Source: an uncultured SAR86 cluster bacterium
Lineage (GTDB): Bacteria; Pseudomonadota; Gammaproteobacteria; Magnimaribacterales; Magnimaribacteraceae
Assembly (NCBI GenBank): GCA_902532675.1
Contig: CACAIY010000007.1
Coordinates: 1-57,393 of the forward strand
Length of the DNA stretch: 57,393 bases
Direction of reading: 5' to 3'
This document shows positions 17,277 to 26,880 of the stretch, piece after piece. The notes below the pieces were generated by a model. That model was not told the origin of the DNA. It did not search any database and saw nothing but the letters and a program-made list of their open reading frames with translations. A program made the translations under genes and the position numbers. Each line of letters begins with the position of its first letter. Position 1 is the stretch's first letter.

Positions 17277-17723
17277 TTAATTAACTGGAAACACTTTAAA
17301 GCTAAGGGTGCCTTCAAAAAGGTCTACCCTGCCTTGCGCATGGTTTAATACGCCATTGTTTAAAGAATCAAATGAATGAATTGATACTATCTTTCCGTCA
17401 CGACTCCAAACTCCTTGGAGGGATGCAAATTGCAATTCCCCATCTTGGTTTACAGTCCTGGCCTGGCCAACCATGTCTCCAGACATTCCATCATCACTAT
17501 TAACGTTAAAGGTGTGTGTTAGATAAACTTTTCCATACCCTTCACCAACTACGCCTTCTGACGTTATTGTGCTTTTACCATCTTCAGCAGTCCAAGAAGT
17601 AATTTTGAAATTTGCTGGAAAGCTTTCTCCGCTGACTTCGTATGCTATAACGCCTTGAGAAGTTAAAGAGATTAAGGCAGCTAAAACCACTAAAACAATC
17701 CTTTTATGTATTTGTTTCATCAT
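17277..17723 (-). CDS. Secreted protein of unknown function
   Basis: A 148-residue protein with a typical Sec signal peptide (basic MMKQIHKRIV, hydrophobic LVVLAALISLTS, probable cleavage near VIAYEV). The mature part is beta-rich: EVSGESFPANFKITSWTAED, EGYGKVYLTHTFNVNSDDG, ASLQGVWSRDGKIVSIHSFD, resembling lipocalin-like or other small beta-barrel folds. I do not recognise a family. A terminator upstream (17812-17839) separates its transcription from the lipoprotein gene, so it probably has its own promoter in 17724-17811. Confidence 0.65.
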   Translation of the reverse strand: MMKQIHKRIVLVVLAALISLTSQGVIAYEVSGESFPANFKITSWTAEDGKSTITSEGVVGEGYGKVYLTHTFNVNSDDGMSGDMVGQARTVNQDGELQFASLQGVWSRDGKIVSIHSFDSLNNGVLNHAQGRVDLFEGTLSFKVFPVN

Positions 17724-17811
17724 ATTATTTTCCTAAATTTATATTAAAAGCTAGATTTAACTAACATCAGTACAACTTTAGTATATTTAAAAACTTAAAC
17801 AACTAGAATCT

Positions 17812-17839
17812 AAAAAAAGGGGCCCTGAGGCCCTTTTTT
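17812..17839 (-). terminator. Bidirectional intrinsic terminator
   Basis: A run of A, GGGGCC, the loop CTGA, then GGCCC and a run of six T form a GC-core hairpin with A and T flanks, functional in both directions. It starts 6 nt past the stop codon of the minus-strand lipoprotein gene, which it should terminate. It is the clearest classical terminator in the first half of the window. Confidence 0.85.
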
Positions 17840-17844
17840 CTAAA

Positions 17845-18471
17845 TTAATTTTTAGGAGACGATTGAGGCTGATAAGCGTAATAGTCAACTAAGGGAATCA
17901 TTAGGTGAGCATAAGGAGAACCTTTAAACATGACATATGGCGCTCCAGTTGTGTAGTCCGTGGATTGGCCGTCAAGCGAAGAAGGGTCCTTTGGCATAAG
18001 CATCATATGTGGTCCTGACTCTATATAGTGCTCATGACCCATATCCTTTTGACCATCAGTTCCTACAGTGAAATTATCCACGCCTAAGTCTCCATGAATC
18101 ATCCACATCCAACCATCACCTTCCATTTCTGGAATTGTTCCTGCTTTGTAGGCATTAGCCCACGCCACTGAGTTTTTGTCTGAACAAGCAGGCGCTGCAT
18201 CATGAGGTTTTCCAAAGCCCTCTTCAGGCATAGTCATAAAGGTTTCACATCTCCATCCATTTGTTCCCTCTCTAAGCACAGATCCATCTGCTCCAATTAC
18301 AGTAGCATAATCTCCTATGAAATCTGGTGCTGCTGTTGTGTAGGCCCAAATTTGCCATTCTGCAGAAGCATGAGATCCTTGTGGCTCTTCAGTATTACCA
18401 GACTCATTCATATTTGCTCCGCATGAAATAAGTGAAAATAGCACTGCAGTTAAACTTAATTTTTTTATCAT
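17845..18471 (-). CDS. Putative lipoprotein of unknown function
   Basis: A 208-residue protein with a lipoprotein signal: MIKKLSLTAVLFSLISC, lipobox LISC with Cys17. The Met at 18471 is preferred over one at 18486 because GGAGG sits five bases in front of it. The mature domain has many Trp, His and Met residues (WQIWAYTTAAP, GWMWMIHGDLG, GPHMMLMP, PYAHLMIPLVDYYAY), which could suggest metal binding. I recognise no family. The gene is followed by a strong intrinsic terminator and diverges from the mannosyltransferase gene at 18569. Confidence 0.7.
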   Translation of the reverse strand: MIKKLSLTAVLFSLISCGANMNESGNTEEPQGSHASAEWQIWAYTTAAPDFIGDYATVIGADGSVLREGTNGWRCETFMTMPEEGFGKPHDAAPACSDKNSVAWANAYKAGTIPEMEGDGWMWMIHGDLGVDNFTVGTDGQKDMGHEHYIESGPHMMLMPKDPSSLDGQSTDYTTGAPYVMFKGSPYAHLMIPLVDYYAYQPQSSPKN

Positions 18472-18568
18472 TTTTCCTCCAATCATTATTTTGTTAAGGT
18501 CAGTATATCTTTTGATACTTAAAAAGGAGAATATTTCAATTTAAACCAGGAAAAACTGGGATATTGTT

Positions 18569-19927
18569 ATGACAAGCCTCAAGAACAACTGGCTTCTAAT
18601 TACTATAATTCTCTTGGGCTTATGCTTAAGGTCTTTTAGTTTAGGTTCAATTCCTGGTCAGACTTTTGATGAGGTCTTTTACCCTGTCTTTGGTCTAAAT
18701 TATATTTTAGGCCAAACGTTTTTCTCGGTTCATCCACCTGTTGGCACTTATTTAATAAGCTTAAGCATATATATTTATCACCTTTTACCTTGGACCGAGC
18801 CCGTGCTATCTTCTGGAATCAACATATCAGATCTAAACCCTGTGAGCTATAGATGGCTAAACGTGATAGCAGGAACTGCTCTTATTTATGTAGCCTACAA
18901 ACTTTGCATTGAACTATTTGATAAAAAACATTTAGCGTTATTGGCTGCTTTATTTTTCGCTTTGGATGGGTCTTTATTGGTTGATTCTCGTTTTGGCCTT
19001 ATAAACGTGTATTTATCATTGTTTGGTCTTTTGTCTGTTCTTTTTTTGCTTCAATACTTTAAGGGAAAGGGTAATTTGCCTTTTCTTGTTATCGGAAGCC
19101 TTCTATTGGGCTTAACTTTCTCCATAAAATGGAATGGATTAGGTTTTTGGTTAATGAGTGTATTGTTTGTATTGTTCATTGTGGTTTTAAACAAATATTC
19201 CGAAAAAGAACAAAACCAAGCAATTTTGAACCAGGGACAAAAGTTTAAAACTAATTTTTTGTTTATTTTGTTTGTTCCTTTTGCAGTTTATCTAATATTT
19301 TGGATTCCAGACCTTCTTTTTAATGGTACAAATATAGTTGATAAACATTTCCAGATGGCCTCTTACCATACTGATAACGTAGAACAGAAATTGCATCCAT
19401 ACAGCTCCAGTTGGTTTACTTGGCCAATCATGCTTAGACCTATAGCTTATTATTTTTCTTCCCAGGAAGTGCTGAACGCTTCTGGAAATAGCCTGAATAT
19501 TTTTAATGCTGTACATTTATTTCCAAACCCCGCTCTTGCTTTATTTTCTTCTATTGCGATCTTTGTAATGTCTCTGAAATGGCTTAATTCTTTTTCAAGG
19601 TTCATTTCATCAAAGGCCTATGATTCGGATTTTGTAGCTACTACTTTTATACTTTTCGGTTATTACGCCAACTTTCTTCCTTGGGCCTTGGTTTCAAGAT
19701 CTGCATTTATTTACCATTACCAGGCCTCAGCTTGTTTCAGCTTTATAGCCTTAGCTTATTTGCTTTACAAGATTAGTCTAAAGGAGCGTTTGGAATATAA
19801 AGCTTTGTACATAATCTCATTATCATCAATATTGATCGCTGCAATTTATTGGCTGCCGATACAGATAGGTTTGGATATTTCTGAAGAGGCTTTTTACTCA
19901 AGAATGTGGTTAAAATCATGGATATAG
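18569..19927 (+). CDS. PMT-family (GT39) protein mannosyltransferase-like membrane protein
   Basis: A 452-residue polytopic membrane protein of the dolichyl-phosphate-mannose:protein mannosyltransferase type. The first periplasmic loop has the diagnostic acidic pair (TFDEVFYPVF, Asp34-Glu35) and HPPVGTYLI (His55-Pro-Pro). LFFALDGSLLVDSRFGLI and LTFSIKWNGLGFWL are further PMT signatures. PMT enzymes move a sugar, usually mannose, from a polyprenyl-phosphate carrier to Ser/Thr of exported proteins. It lacks the MIR domain of eukaryotic PMTs, as in bacteria. The next gene, overlapping by 22 nt, encodes a matching polyprenyl-phosphate sugar synthase. Confidence 0.85.
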   Translation: MTSLKNNWLLITIILLGLCLRSFSLGSIPGQTFDEVFYPVFGLNYILGQTFFSVHPPVGTYLISLSIYIYHLLPWTEPVLSSGINISDLNPVSYRWLNVIAGTALIYVAYKLCIELFDKKHLALLAALFFALDGSLLVDSRFGLINVYLSLFGLLSVLFLLQYFKGKGNLPFLVIGSLLLGLTFSIKWNGLGFWLMSVLFVLFIVVLNKYSEKEQNQAILNQGQKFKTNFLFILFVPFAVYLIFWIPDLLFNGTNIVDKHFQMASYHTDNVEQKLHPYSSSWFTWPIMLRPIAYYFSSQEVLNASGNSLNIFNAVHLFPNPALALFSSIAIFVMSLKWLNSFSRFISSKAYDSDFVATTFILFGYYANFLPWALVSRSAFIYHYQASACFSFIALAYLLYKISLKERLEYKALYIISLSSILIAAIYWLPIQIGLDISEEAFYSRMWLKSWI

Positions 19928-21057
19928 ACTCTTCAGAGGGTTCGAATCACAGCATTTGTTTTGTGTTGCCAACTTTCAATGAGGAGGCAAACATTAGAGA
20001 ATGTATAGAGTCTATATTCTCGCACGAGAATCAGTCTGAACACTTTCTAATAAAGGTTTTAGTGGTTGACGACAATTCCAATGACAAAACTCAAGAGATA
20101 GTTCTGGAATTAAAGAAAACGTTCTCTGAATTGCAAATGATAACAGGTCAGAAAAGGGGCCTGGGTGATGCTTACAAGAGAGGGTTTCAACATGCCCTTG
20201 ACCAAATGGATCCTGAAGTGATATTTCAAATGGATGCAGACGGCCAGCACGACCCCAGTTTAATTCCTGAATTTATAAAATTAATAGAACGAGGAAATGA
20301 TTTGGTTATAGGTTCTAGATTTGTAGAGGGCGGCTCAACCCCAGACTTTTCTTTCAGGAGGAAATTAATAAGTAGAGTTGGAAATTTATTAGTTAGATAC
20401 GTAGGAGGCGCTAGGCACGTTCAAGACTGCACTTCAGGATATAGGGCAATCAGGGCCTCTTTCCTCAAAGATAGTGAGTTAAGCTTCTTGTCTACAAAGG
20501 GTTATTCTTTTCAGTCTTCACTTTTATGTGAATTGATTTGGAGGGGCGCTAAAGTTGTAGAGACACCTATAATATTCATACCTAGGATAGGGGGTGATTC
20601 AAAACTTTCCTTACAAGATCAAATTGAGTTCATTCTTAATATTCCTAAATTAGGCTTTAGAAACGCAGAGGACTTTATTAAATATTCTGTTGTTGGGTTT
20701 TCAGGAGTTTTAGTTAACCTCGGCCTTTATGCAATACTAACTAGGTACTTTGGCTTTTCAGAAATAATAGCTCCCCTAATATCAATAGAGTCTTCATTGC
20801 TGTCTAATTTTCTTCTAAATAATTTTTGGACTTTCAAAAAAAGGGAAATTTCTACAAGTATATATAAGAGATTTTTACAATTTCATGTAGTTAGCGGAGG
20901 TACCGCTTGCTTGAACTATTTCACTTTCTTATTTGCCTTTGCCTTTCTCGGCTTGCATGATATTTTGTCAAACCTTATAGGCATAGCCGTTGCAGCAATT
21001 TTGAATTTTTTAATTAACTCTAATTGGACCTGGAGAAAAAAACATGGAAATAATTAA
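19906..21057 (+). CDS. Polyprenyl-phosphate glycosyltransferase (DPM1-like GT2) fused to GtrA domain
   Basis: A 383-residue two-domain protein. Residues about 16-250 are a GT2 domain of the dolichol-phosphate mannose synthase type: LPTFNEEANI, VVDDNSNDKT, the DxD site in QMDADGQHDP (Asp110, Asp112), and GSRFVEGG. Residues about 257-380 are a GtrA-like four-helix membrane domain (YSVVGFSGVLVNLGLY, FLLNNFWTFKK, FLINSNWTWRKK). It should load a sugar onto a polyprenyl phosphate at the inner membrane. It overlaps the PMT gene, implying joint use. Its own end overlaps the following lipoprotein gene by 14 nt. Confidence 0.88.
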   Translation: MVKIMDIDSSEGSNHSICFVLPTFNEEANIRECIESIFSHENQSEHFLIKVLVVDDNSNDKTQEIVLELKKTFSELQMITGQKRGLGDAYKRGFQHALDQMDPEVIFQMDADGQHDPSLIPEFIKLIERGNDLVIGSRFVEGGSTPDFSFRRKLISRVGNLLVRYVGGARHVQDCTSGYRAIRASFLKDSELSFLSTKGYSFQSSLLCELIWRGAKVVETPIIFIPRIGGDSKLSLQDQIEFILNIPKLGFRNAEDFIKYSVVGFSGVLVNLGLYAILTRYFGFSEIIAPLISIESSLLSNFLLNNFWTFKKREISTSIYKRFLQFHVVSGGTACLNYFTFLFAFAFLGLHDILSNLIGIAVAAILNFLINSNWTWRKKHGNN

Positions 21058-21769
21058 AAAAACTATCATATTACTGTTACCAGTTCTTCTGGTTTCTTGC
21101 TCTAAACAAACTGATATTAGCTTAAACACATTTGGTCTTGAGGAAGATGTTTTTGTATCTGGAAAAGCGCTAATGTCATTAGACTACGGATTACACCCAC
21201 TAGAAGAACGGTCTGAAAAACAAGAGATTTTGTTGATAGGTGTTCATGGAAGTTCTAGTAGAGGCTATGAATGGATTTATCCTTTAAGGACCATGGATGC
21301 TCCCGAGACACTCACTTTATTTTTTCGCTGGAATGACAAGGGTTGCCCGGGTCCTTCTTATGAAAAGCTAAGGTCATCCATAGATTTAATATTACAATCA
21401 AGCCCAAAGCTAAAAGAGGTTGTTGTTACCGGTCATAGCTACGGAGCGCTGCTTGTTTCTATGTTTACGTCAGATTGGACCAATGAAATACCATTATCTA
21501 TACATACAATAGCTGGACCTTTGGCAGGAATGTCATCAATAAATAGCTTTTGTTCGTATAATTCCCCTTCTTCAATCAATAATAACGTTGAATTTTATGA
21601 ATGGAGAACTATAAAAGGGCTAGATGGCGAATTCAGAGATTTAGACTTTGATCCGCAGGTGATCGATCTTCCTGGCAGCAATGTAAGAAGATTACCAGAA
21701 ACATACAATGGAAGAAGACTTGGTCATAATTGGTCAATAAGCTGGGTGGCAGACGAAATCATAAAATAG
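21044..21769 (+). CDS. Lipoprotein with alpha/beta hydrolase fold
   Basis: A 241-residue protein with a lipoprotein signal (MEIIKKTIILLLPVLLVSCS, lipobox VSC, Cys19). The mature part contains an alpha/beta hydrolase pattern: LIGVHGSSSRGYEW for the oxyanion region, VTGHSYGALL with nucleophile Ser132, and a histidine near the C-terminus (RLGHNWSISW). It could be an esterase or lipase at the membrane. It overlaps the end of the GtrA-fused glycosyltransferase gene by 14 nt, so it may be translated from the same message. The substrate is unknown. Confidence 0.78.
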   Translation: MEIIKKTIILLLPVLLVSCSKQTDISLNTFGLEEDVFVSGKALMSLDYGLHPLEERSEKQEILLIGVHGSSSRGYEWIYPLRTMDAPETLTLFFRWNDKGCPGPSYEKLRSSIDLILQSSPKLKEVVVTGHSYGALLVSMFTSDWTNEIPLSIHTIAGPLAGMSSINSFCSYNSPSSINNNVEFYEWRTIKGLDGEFRDLDFDPQVIDLPGSNVRRLPETYNGRRLGHNWSISWVADEIIK

Positions 21770-21794
21770 ATTTAAGGTCTTTTAAGAGAAATAC

Positions 21795-23027
21795 ATGAGC
21801 GATAAAGACAGCCTTATCAAGTCACAATCATTTAACTACGGTTGGGTGATGGTTTTAGTTGTGTTTGTTTTAAGTGGCCTCGCTTTCGGATCTATGGCAT
21901 CAATATCTGTTTTTTTAAAACCCATTTCTGCAGATTTCGGTTGGTCTAGAGGCGCCACTTCTCTGGCTTATACTGTAGCCTCTTTAGCTTCAGCTCTATT
22001 TGGAGTGATTTGGGGAATAGTGGCTGATAAATATGGAACTCGTTGGTTTGGGCTGGCCGGAGCTACTGCCATGACCTTATGCCTTTATTTATTAAGTGCA
22101 CAAACCTCTTTATTTCAATTTTATCTTCTTTATTTTTTATACGGTGCCCTGGGCGGCGCTTTATTGTTTTCTCCCCTTTACGCAAATGTTGGTTTTTGGT
22201 TTCGTGAGAATCCAGGACTTGCATTGGGCATAGCGGCGTCAGGCGGGGCAGTCGGCCAAGCATTTATACCACACCTTAGTGGCTACCTTATCAAAGCTTC
22301 TGGTTGGCAAGATGCCTATGTCAGCTTAGCTTTCATCTATGCAGTAATAGCTTTCCCTATTGCTCTTTTAATAAAAGAATCTCCTTGGAGAGAAAGTGCA
22401 CGTAATCAAGTTGAACCCGAACCAAGAACTTTTCCAGTTTCAGAAAAAGAAGTAGTTATATGGATAAGTGTAGCTGTGATCTTTTGTTGTGTTTGTATGT
22501 CTGTCCCAATAATGCACTTAGTGCCATTATTAACTGATTCTACTTTTTCATTAGAGTTCGCAACCAAAGTGCTGATGGTTTTAATGATTTGTGGAGCTTT
22601 CGGGAGAATCTTTGGTGGGATTTTAGGAGATTATATAGGTCCGTTGCCTGGCTACATTCTTATGTCTTTAGGCCAAACAATATCTGTGGTTTGGTTTCCA
22701 CAGGTTTCTTCGATGACAGGAATATACTTATTGGCAGCATTTTTTGGATTTACTTATTCTGGTGTCATGTCTAGTATTTTAGTTTGCACTAGAGTAATGG
22801 TTTCAGCACAATTTGCAGCCAGAGCAATGAGCTTAACATCTTTTTTCGGGTGGATAGGAATGGGACTTGGTGGATTTCTAGGAGGACACTTCTTTGATTT
22901 AGAAGGCAATTACCTGTGGGCCTTTACTTTTGCTGGAATCATGGGTTGTGTAAATCTATTTATACTTTCTCAATTTTGGCTGCGCCTAAAAAGGCAAGAA
23001 AAATCTCTACTGGCTGCAAATAATTAA
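21795..23027 (+). CDS. MFS transporter, monocarboxylate/oxalate antiporter-like
   Basis: A 410-residue major facilitator with 12 predicted membrane helices. The N-terminal part ([41 protein letters not shown]) and the loop [12 protein letters not shown] match the monocarboxylate/OxlT-type branch. The second half repeats the pattern with [19 protein letters not shown]. Family members move small carboxylates, but the substrate is not readable. It lies 25 nt after the lipoprotein hydrolase and 1 nt before rlmN. Confidence 0.87.
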   Translation: MSDKDSLIKSQSFNYGWVMVLVVFVLSGLAFGSMASISVFLKPISADFGWSRGATSLAYTVASLASALFGVIWGIVADKYGTRWFGLAGATAMTLCLYLLSAQTSLFQFYLLYFLYGALGGALLFSPLYANVGFWFRENPGLALGIAASGGAVGQAFIPHLSGYLIKASGWQDAYVSLAFIYAVIAFPIALLIKESPWRESARNQVEPEPRTFPVSEKEVVIWISVAVIFCCVCMSVPIMHLVPLLTDSTFSLEFATKVLMVLMICGAFGRIFGGILGDYIGPLPGYILMSLGQTISVVWFPQVSSMTGIYLLAAFFGFTYSGVMSSILVCTRVMVSAQFAARAMSLTSFFGWIGMGLGGFLGGHFFDLEGNYLWAFTFAGIMGCVNLFILSQFWLRLKRQEKSLLAANN

Positions 23028-23028
23028 T

Positions 23029-24156
23029 ATGGAAACTGTCTCAAACCCAAAAGCAATAAATCTTCTGGGGTTAAATCAAAAAGGTTTAGAAGATTTTTTT
23101 GTTTCTATTGAAGAAAAGCCATTTCGAGCAGTGCAAGTAATGAAATGGATACATCAACGAGGCATTTCCGACTTCTCTGAAATGACAGATTTATCTAAAG
23201 AGTTAAGGAAAAAACTAGAAAGCCATTGTGTCGTAAACGCGCCCGAAGTTATTTATGAGAAAACTTCACAAGACGGGACTAGAAAGTGGGTCATAAGTGT
23301 AGGGGACAAGGATCTTATCGAGATGGTTCTAATACCTGAAAAAAATAGAGCCACTTTATGCGTATCATCTCAAGTGGGCTGTGCTGTTGATTGCAGTTTT
23401 TGCGCTACGGGCAAACAAGGATTTTCAAGAAATTTAGATTTAGACGAAATTATTGGCCAAGTTTGGGTTGCGGCGAATTCATTTGGGGTTCCTAGAACAC
23501 CAGGTTCCAGACCTATAACTAATGTGGTGATGATGGGCATGGGTGAGCCATTGTTAAATTTTGGGCCTGTTGTAGATGCCATGAACCTAATGATGGATGA
23601 TAACGCTTATGGACTTTCAAAAAGAAAGGTTACTTTAAGCACTTCAGGGATAGTTCCCAAGATTGATGATTTAGGAAAAGTTACTGACGTAGCTTTAACT
23701 ATTTCTTTACACGCTCCTAATGATGAATTGAGAAACAAATTGGTTCCTATTAATAAAAAATACCCAATAAAAGAACTAATAGAAGCAGTTAAAAGATATG
23801 TAGAAGGTTGCTCAGACAAAAGGGTAACAACTATTGAATATATTTTAATTGAAGATGTTAATGACAGCTTAGAGTTAGCAGAAGAGTTATGCGAACTACT
23901 AAAGCAACTCCCTTGTAAAATTAATTTAATTCCCTTTAACCCATTTTCAGAATCAGAGTATAAAAAACCTTCTGGAAATAGAGTAAAACGCTTTCAAAAA
24001 TTCCTTCAAGACAAGGGTTACGTGACTACGATACGTTCAACAAGAGGTGACGATATTATGGCTGCCTGTGGCCAGTTAGTTGGTCAAGTAAATGACAAAA
24101 CTAGAAAAAAAGAGAGAGCGGAAAATAAATTAAAAATAAAAGCTAAAACAATTTAA
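23029..24156 (+). CDS. rlmN: 23S rRNA (A2503-C2)/tRNA (A37-C2) methyltransferase
   Basis: A radical-SAM methyltransferase that adds C2 methyl groups to A2503 of 23S rRNA and A37 of some tRNAs. The iron-sulfur ligands are Cys118, Cys122 and Cys125 ([16 protein letters not shown]), and the methyl-carrying cysteine is in IMAACGQL near residue 347. [18 protein letters not shown] and [10 protein letters not shown] are family motifs. The length of 375 aa is typical, with a basic C-terminal tail. In many gammaproteobacteria rlmN precedes a pilus-assembly TPR gene (pilW); here a flavin monooxygenase follows instead. Confidence 0.96.
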   Translation: METVSNPKAINLLGLNQKGLEDFFVSIEEKPFRAVQVMKWIHQRGISDFSEMTDLSKELRKKLESHCVVNAPEVIYEKTSQDGTRKWVISVGDKDLIEMVLIPEKNRATLCVSSQVGCAVDCSFCATGKQGFSRNLDLDEIIGQVWVAANSFGVPRTPGSRPITNVVMMGMGEPLLNFGPVVDAMNLMMDDNAYGLSKRKVTLSTSGIVPKIDDLGKVTDVALTISLHAPNDELRNKLVPINKKYPIKELIEAVKRYVEGCSDKRVTTIEYILIEDVNDSLELAEELCELLKQLPCKINLIPFNPFSESEYKKPSGNRVKRFQKFLQDKGYVTTIRSTRGDDIMAACGQLVGQVNDKTRKKERAENKLKIKAKTI

Positions 24157-25317
24157 ATGATTCAAAGTGTAGTAATAATTGGAGCTGGAATATCTGGCCT
24201 CACCGCCGGGTGCGCTCTAAGAAAGTACGGGTTTAAGGTGGATATTTTCGAAAGGTCAGATTCTATCTCAGAATTTGGAGCCGGTATGACTTTGTCCAGG
24301 AATGCCACTTTTCTTTTAAAAAACCTAGATTTATATGATGATCTTGAAAAAAATAGTTATAGGCCGAAGGGTTCATTTATAAGGAGTTACAGCACAGGTA
24401 AAGATATAGCCTATGTAGATTTTATAAAAGATTTTATAGCAGCCGATAGGCGCGATGTTGTAAAAATCTTTTCTGAAAGGTTTGTTGATATGGGCGGTCA
24501 TTTACACCTTTCACAAGAAATAGAAAGAGTAAATCAAGATACTGGAGAGGTGTTCCTATCAGCGGGGGAAGATAGAACAGCAGATCTTGTTTTAGCCTGT
24601 GATGGAATAAAGTCTAGTATAAGAGAAAACATATTTGATAAAACCGAACCTAGATTCACTAATTGCATTGCCTGGAGAGGGGTTGTCGATAAATCCCAAT
24701 TTCCTCAGTTTTCAGGTAACGACCAAGTAAATATTTATCATGGACCCGGAGGTCATGTGGTCCATTATCCAATAGGGCACGAAGGCAAGATTAGCTTTGT
24801 TGCTATAGAGAATAGGGAAAGTTGGGAGGAAGAGTCTTGGAAGAAGGAAGGAGACAAAAAGGAGCTATTGGACGGATTTCAAAATTGGAATACTAAAATT
24901 CAAGAAATGTTTGGGGCAGCTGAAAAGGTATACAAGTGGGGAGTTTTCGACAGAGAGGTGCCTCAAGATATATTTAATGAGAAGGTTGTTCTTTTGGGTG
25001 ACGCAGCCCATCCCATGGTACCTTTTTTAGGGCAAGGGGGATGCATAGCCATTGAAGATGCTTTTACTTTGGCTTTTCTAACTAATAAATTAAAGGACGA
25101 CTTAGGAAGAATAAAGGATTTATATCAAAGTTTAAGACGCTCGAGAGGAAGCTTTATTCAGAAAAGTTCAAACTTCCAAGGGAAAATTAACCATTTGTCC
25201 AATCCTTTATTAATGAGCCTAAGAAATTTAGCTGTAAAACTTTTCATTAAACCCAGTTTAGGGCATTTTCATTCTTATGATGCTCTAGAAGAAATATCAA
25301 AAGTTATAAAAAGCTGA
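24157..25317 (+). CDS. FAD-dependent aromatic-ring monooxygenase (salicylate hydroxylase-like)
   Basis: A 386-residue group A flavoprotein monooxygenase. The FAD dinucleotide site is GAGISG at residues 9-14 with Glu/Arg near 33 (IFERSD), the DG motif is LACDGIKSSIRE, and the second FAD motif is LLGDAAHPMVPFLGQGG. These enzymes use NAD(P)H and oxygen to hydroxylate aromatic or similar compounds; the exact substrate is unknown. It starts directly after the rlmN stop codon. No signal peptide is present. Confidence 0.88.
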   Translation: MIQSVVIIGAGISGLTAGCALRKYGFKVDIFERSDSISEFGAGMTLSRNATFLLKNLDLYDDLEKNSYRPKGSFIRSYSTGKDIAYVDFIKDFIAADRRDVVKIFSERFVDMGGHLHLSQEIERVNQDTGEVFLSAGEDRTADLVLACDGIKSSIRENIFDKTEPRFTNCIAWRGVVDKSQFPQFSGNDQVNIYHGPGGHVVHYPIGHEGKISFVAIENRESWEEESWKKEGDKKELLDGFQNWNTKIQEMFGAAEKVYKWGVFDREVPQDIFNEKVVLLGDAAHPMVPFLGQGGCIAIEDAFTLAFLTNKLKDDLGRIKDLYQSLRRSRGSFIQKSSNFQGKINHLSNPLLMSLRNLAVKLFIKPSLGHFHSYDALEEISKVIKS

Positions 25318-25374
25318 TACTGCTTGCTTCCCTTAGATCTTCCTATTAATCTTCTCTCCTACTTTGGGGAAATT

Positions 25375-25455
25375 ATGAGTTGGGCAAAACTTGGAAAAAT
25401 TATCGATACAGCTGGTCATGGAAAAATGAAAGAGCTGACAGGGATAAGACTATAA
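25375..25455 (+). CDS. Possible 26-aa leader or small protein before the GPH transporter
   Basis: In the 142-nt gap before the transporter there is an ATG with GGGGA eight bases in front, encoding MSWAKLGKIIDTAGHGKM and a short tail, ending at TAA 25453-25455. That stop lies 4 nt before the transporter's TTG start, a spacing that permits translational coupling. The ORF is too short to judge by composition. It could be a leader peptide or chance. Confidence 0.3.
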   Translation: MSWAKLGKIIDTAGHGKMKELTGIRL

Positions 25456-25459
25456 AGCT

Positions 25460-26827
25460 TTGTTTCAAGCGAACACCAAGGTTCCTCTAAAAACTAGCAT
25501 AGCTTACGGGCTCCCGGGCATAGGTGCTGGATACATGTACTTGCTTTTGAGCTTGTACGTAATGAAGTTCTCTACCGATGTTCTTCTTATCTCTCCGGTG
25601 GTGATGGGCCTGATCTTCAGTGCTTCTAGGATTTGGGATGCTTTTTCAGACCCTGTAGCTGGCTATTTAAGCGATAGAACAACATTAAAATTTGGGCGAA
25701 GAAGAACCTGGATAATAATAAGTTGTATTCCTATATCTATAGCATTCTTTGCAGTTTTTTCGCCGCCAGCTTCAATGCAAGGAGAAGATCTAGACCGGTG
25801 GATGATGTTTGCTATTTTAGGGTTCTATTCAGCAATGACTTTATTTTTTGTTCCCCACATGGCCTTGGGAGCAGAACTTTCAACAAATTATCACGAAAGA
25901 ACCAGACTATTCGGAGTTCGACATATTTTTTACACAGTTGGATCAATTCTGGCTTTAGGTTCGATGCACTACTTAATACAAGAAGAGCTTAGAGTTAATG
26001 GAAATGTAAGGGAATTGGCCAGCAATCTTGCTTTGTGGTCTGTACTCATTACCTCGCTTTTAATCATTTATTCAGTATCTAGATTAAAAGAAAATCCGGA
26101 CTATCAAGATAGAGTTAATAAAAATCCATTTAAAGCTTTTGCTGATGTGTGGAAGAACCCGCATGCCAGGATTCTAATAATTATACTGTTTATAGAAAAT
26201 GTAGGCGGCGCGGCTATTGGTGTTTTAACTTTGTATATAGCTCAGTATGTAGTTGAAGCACCTACTTGGGCACCCCTAATAATACTTGCTTACATGCTTC
26301 CATCTACCCTTTCAGTACCTTTATGGATTCCATTATCACGAAAGTTCGGTAAGGTAAATCTATGGGTATTTAGTTTATTTTTAACCGGAGTCTCTTTTGG
26401 TGGGATTTTTCTGATTTTGTTTGCTCCTGATGTAGAGGTCAGACTCTTGATAATTTTTATAGGAGCCTTTTTTGCAGGAATTGCAGCTGGATGCGGAGGA
26501 GCCATAGGACCATCAATAAAAGGAGATGTTATTGATTACGATGAGTATTTAACGGGCGAAAGAAAAGAAGGGTCTTATTTTGCTGCCCTAAATTTTGTTT
26601 ATAAAAGCGCATACGGGGTTATGCTCTTATTAACAGGATTTGTTCTAGAGTATTCTGGTTTTATTCCTAACCAAGATCAAACTATGGAGGTTAAATTAGC
26701 TTTGACCAGTTTATACGGATTAGTGCCTTTGATTTGCTATAGCTTAGGAGCCGTCTTATTGTTTTATAAGTTTAAGCTTGGGGAAAAGGAATACGAAAAA
26801 ATAAGAACAATATTAGACAAGAGTTAA
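25460..26827 (+). CDS. MFS transporter of the GPH (glycoside-pentoside-hexuronide) cation symporter type
   Basis: A 455-residue 12-helix transporter of the MFS_2/GPH family: YGLPGIGAGYMYLLLSLYVM, SRIWDAFSDPVAGYLSDRT, FGRRRTWIIISCIPI, and in the second half GGAIGPSIKGDVIDYDEYLTG with the ERKEGSYFAALNFVYK motif. Such proteins import sugars or related compounds with Na+ or H+. A TTG start is required: no in-frame ATG or GTG lies between the upstream stop at 25445 and the first helix. A 26-aa ORF ends 4 nt before it. The substrate is unknown. Confidence 0.85.
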   Translation: MFQANTKVPLKTSIAYGLPGIGAGYMYLLLSLYVMKFSTDVLLISPVVMGLIFSASRIWDAFSDPVAGYLSDRTTLKFGRRRTWIIISCIPISIAFFAVFSPPASMQGEDLDRWMMFAILGFYSAMTLFFVPHMALGAELSTNYHERTRLFGVRHIFYTVGSILALGSMHYLIQEELRVNGNVRELASNLALWSVLITSLLIIYSVSRLKENPDYQDRVNKNPFKAFADVWKNPHARILIIILFIENVGGAAIGVLTLYIAQYVVEAPTWAPLIILAYMLPSTLSVPLWIPLSRKFGKVNLWVFSLFLTGVSFGGIFLILFAPDVEVRLLIIFIGAFFAGIAAGCGGAIGPSIKGDVIDYDEYLTGERKEGSYFAALNFVYKSAYGVMLLLTGFVLEYSGFIPNQDQTMEVKLALTSLYGLVPLICYSLGAVLLFYKFKLGEKEYEKIRTILDKS

Positions 26828-26880
26828 TACACTTATTATTTATCCATTTATAATAGCTACTATTAGGGTTACCAAAACAT

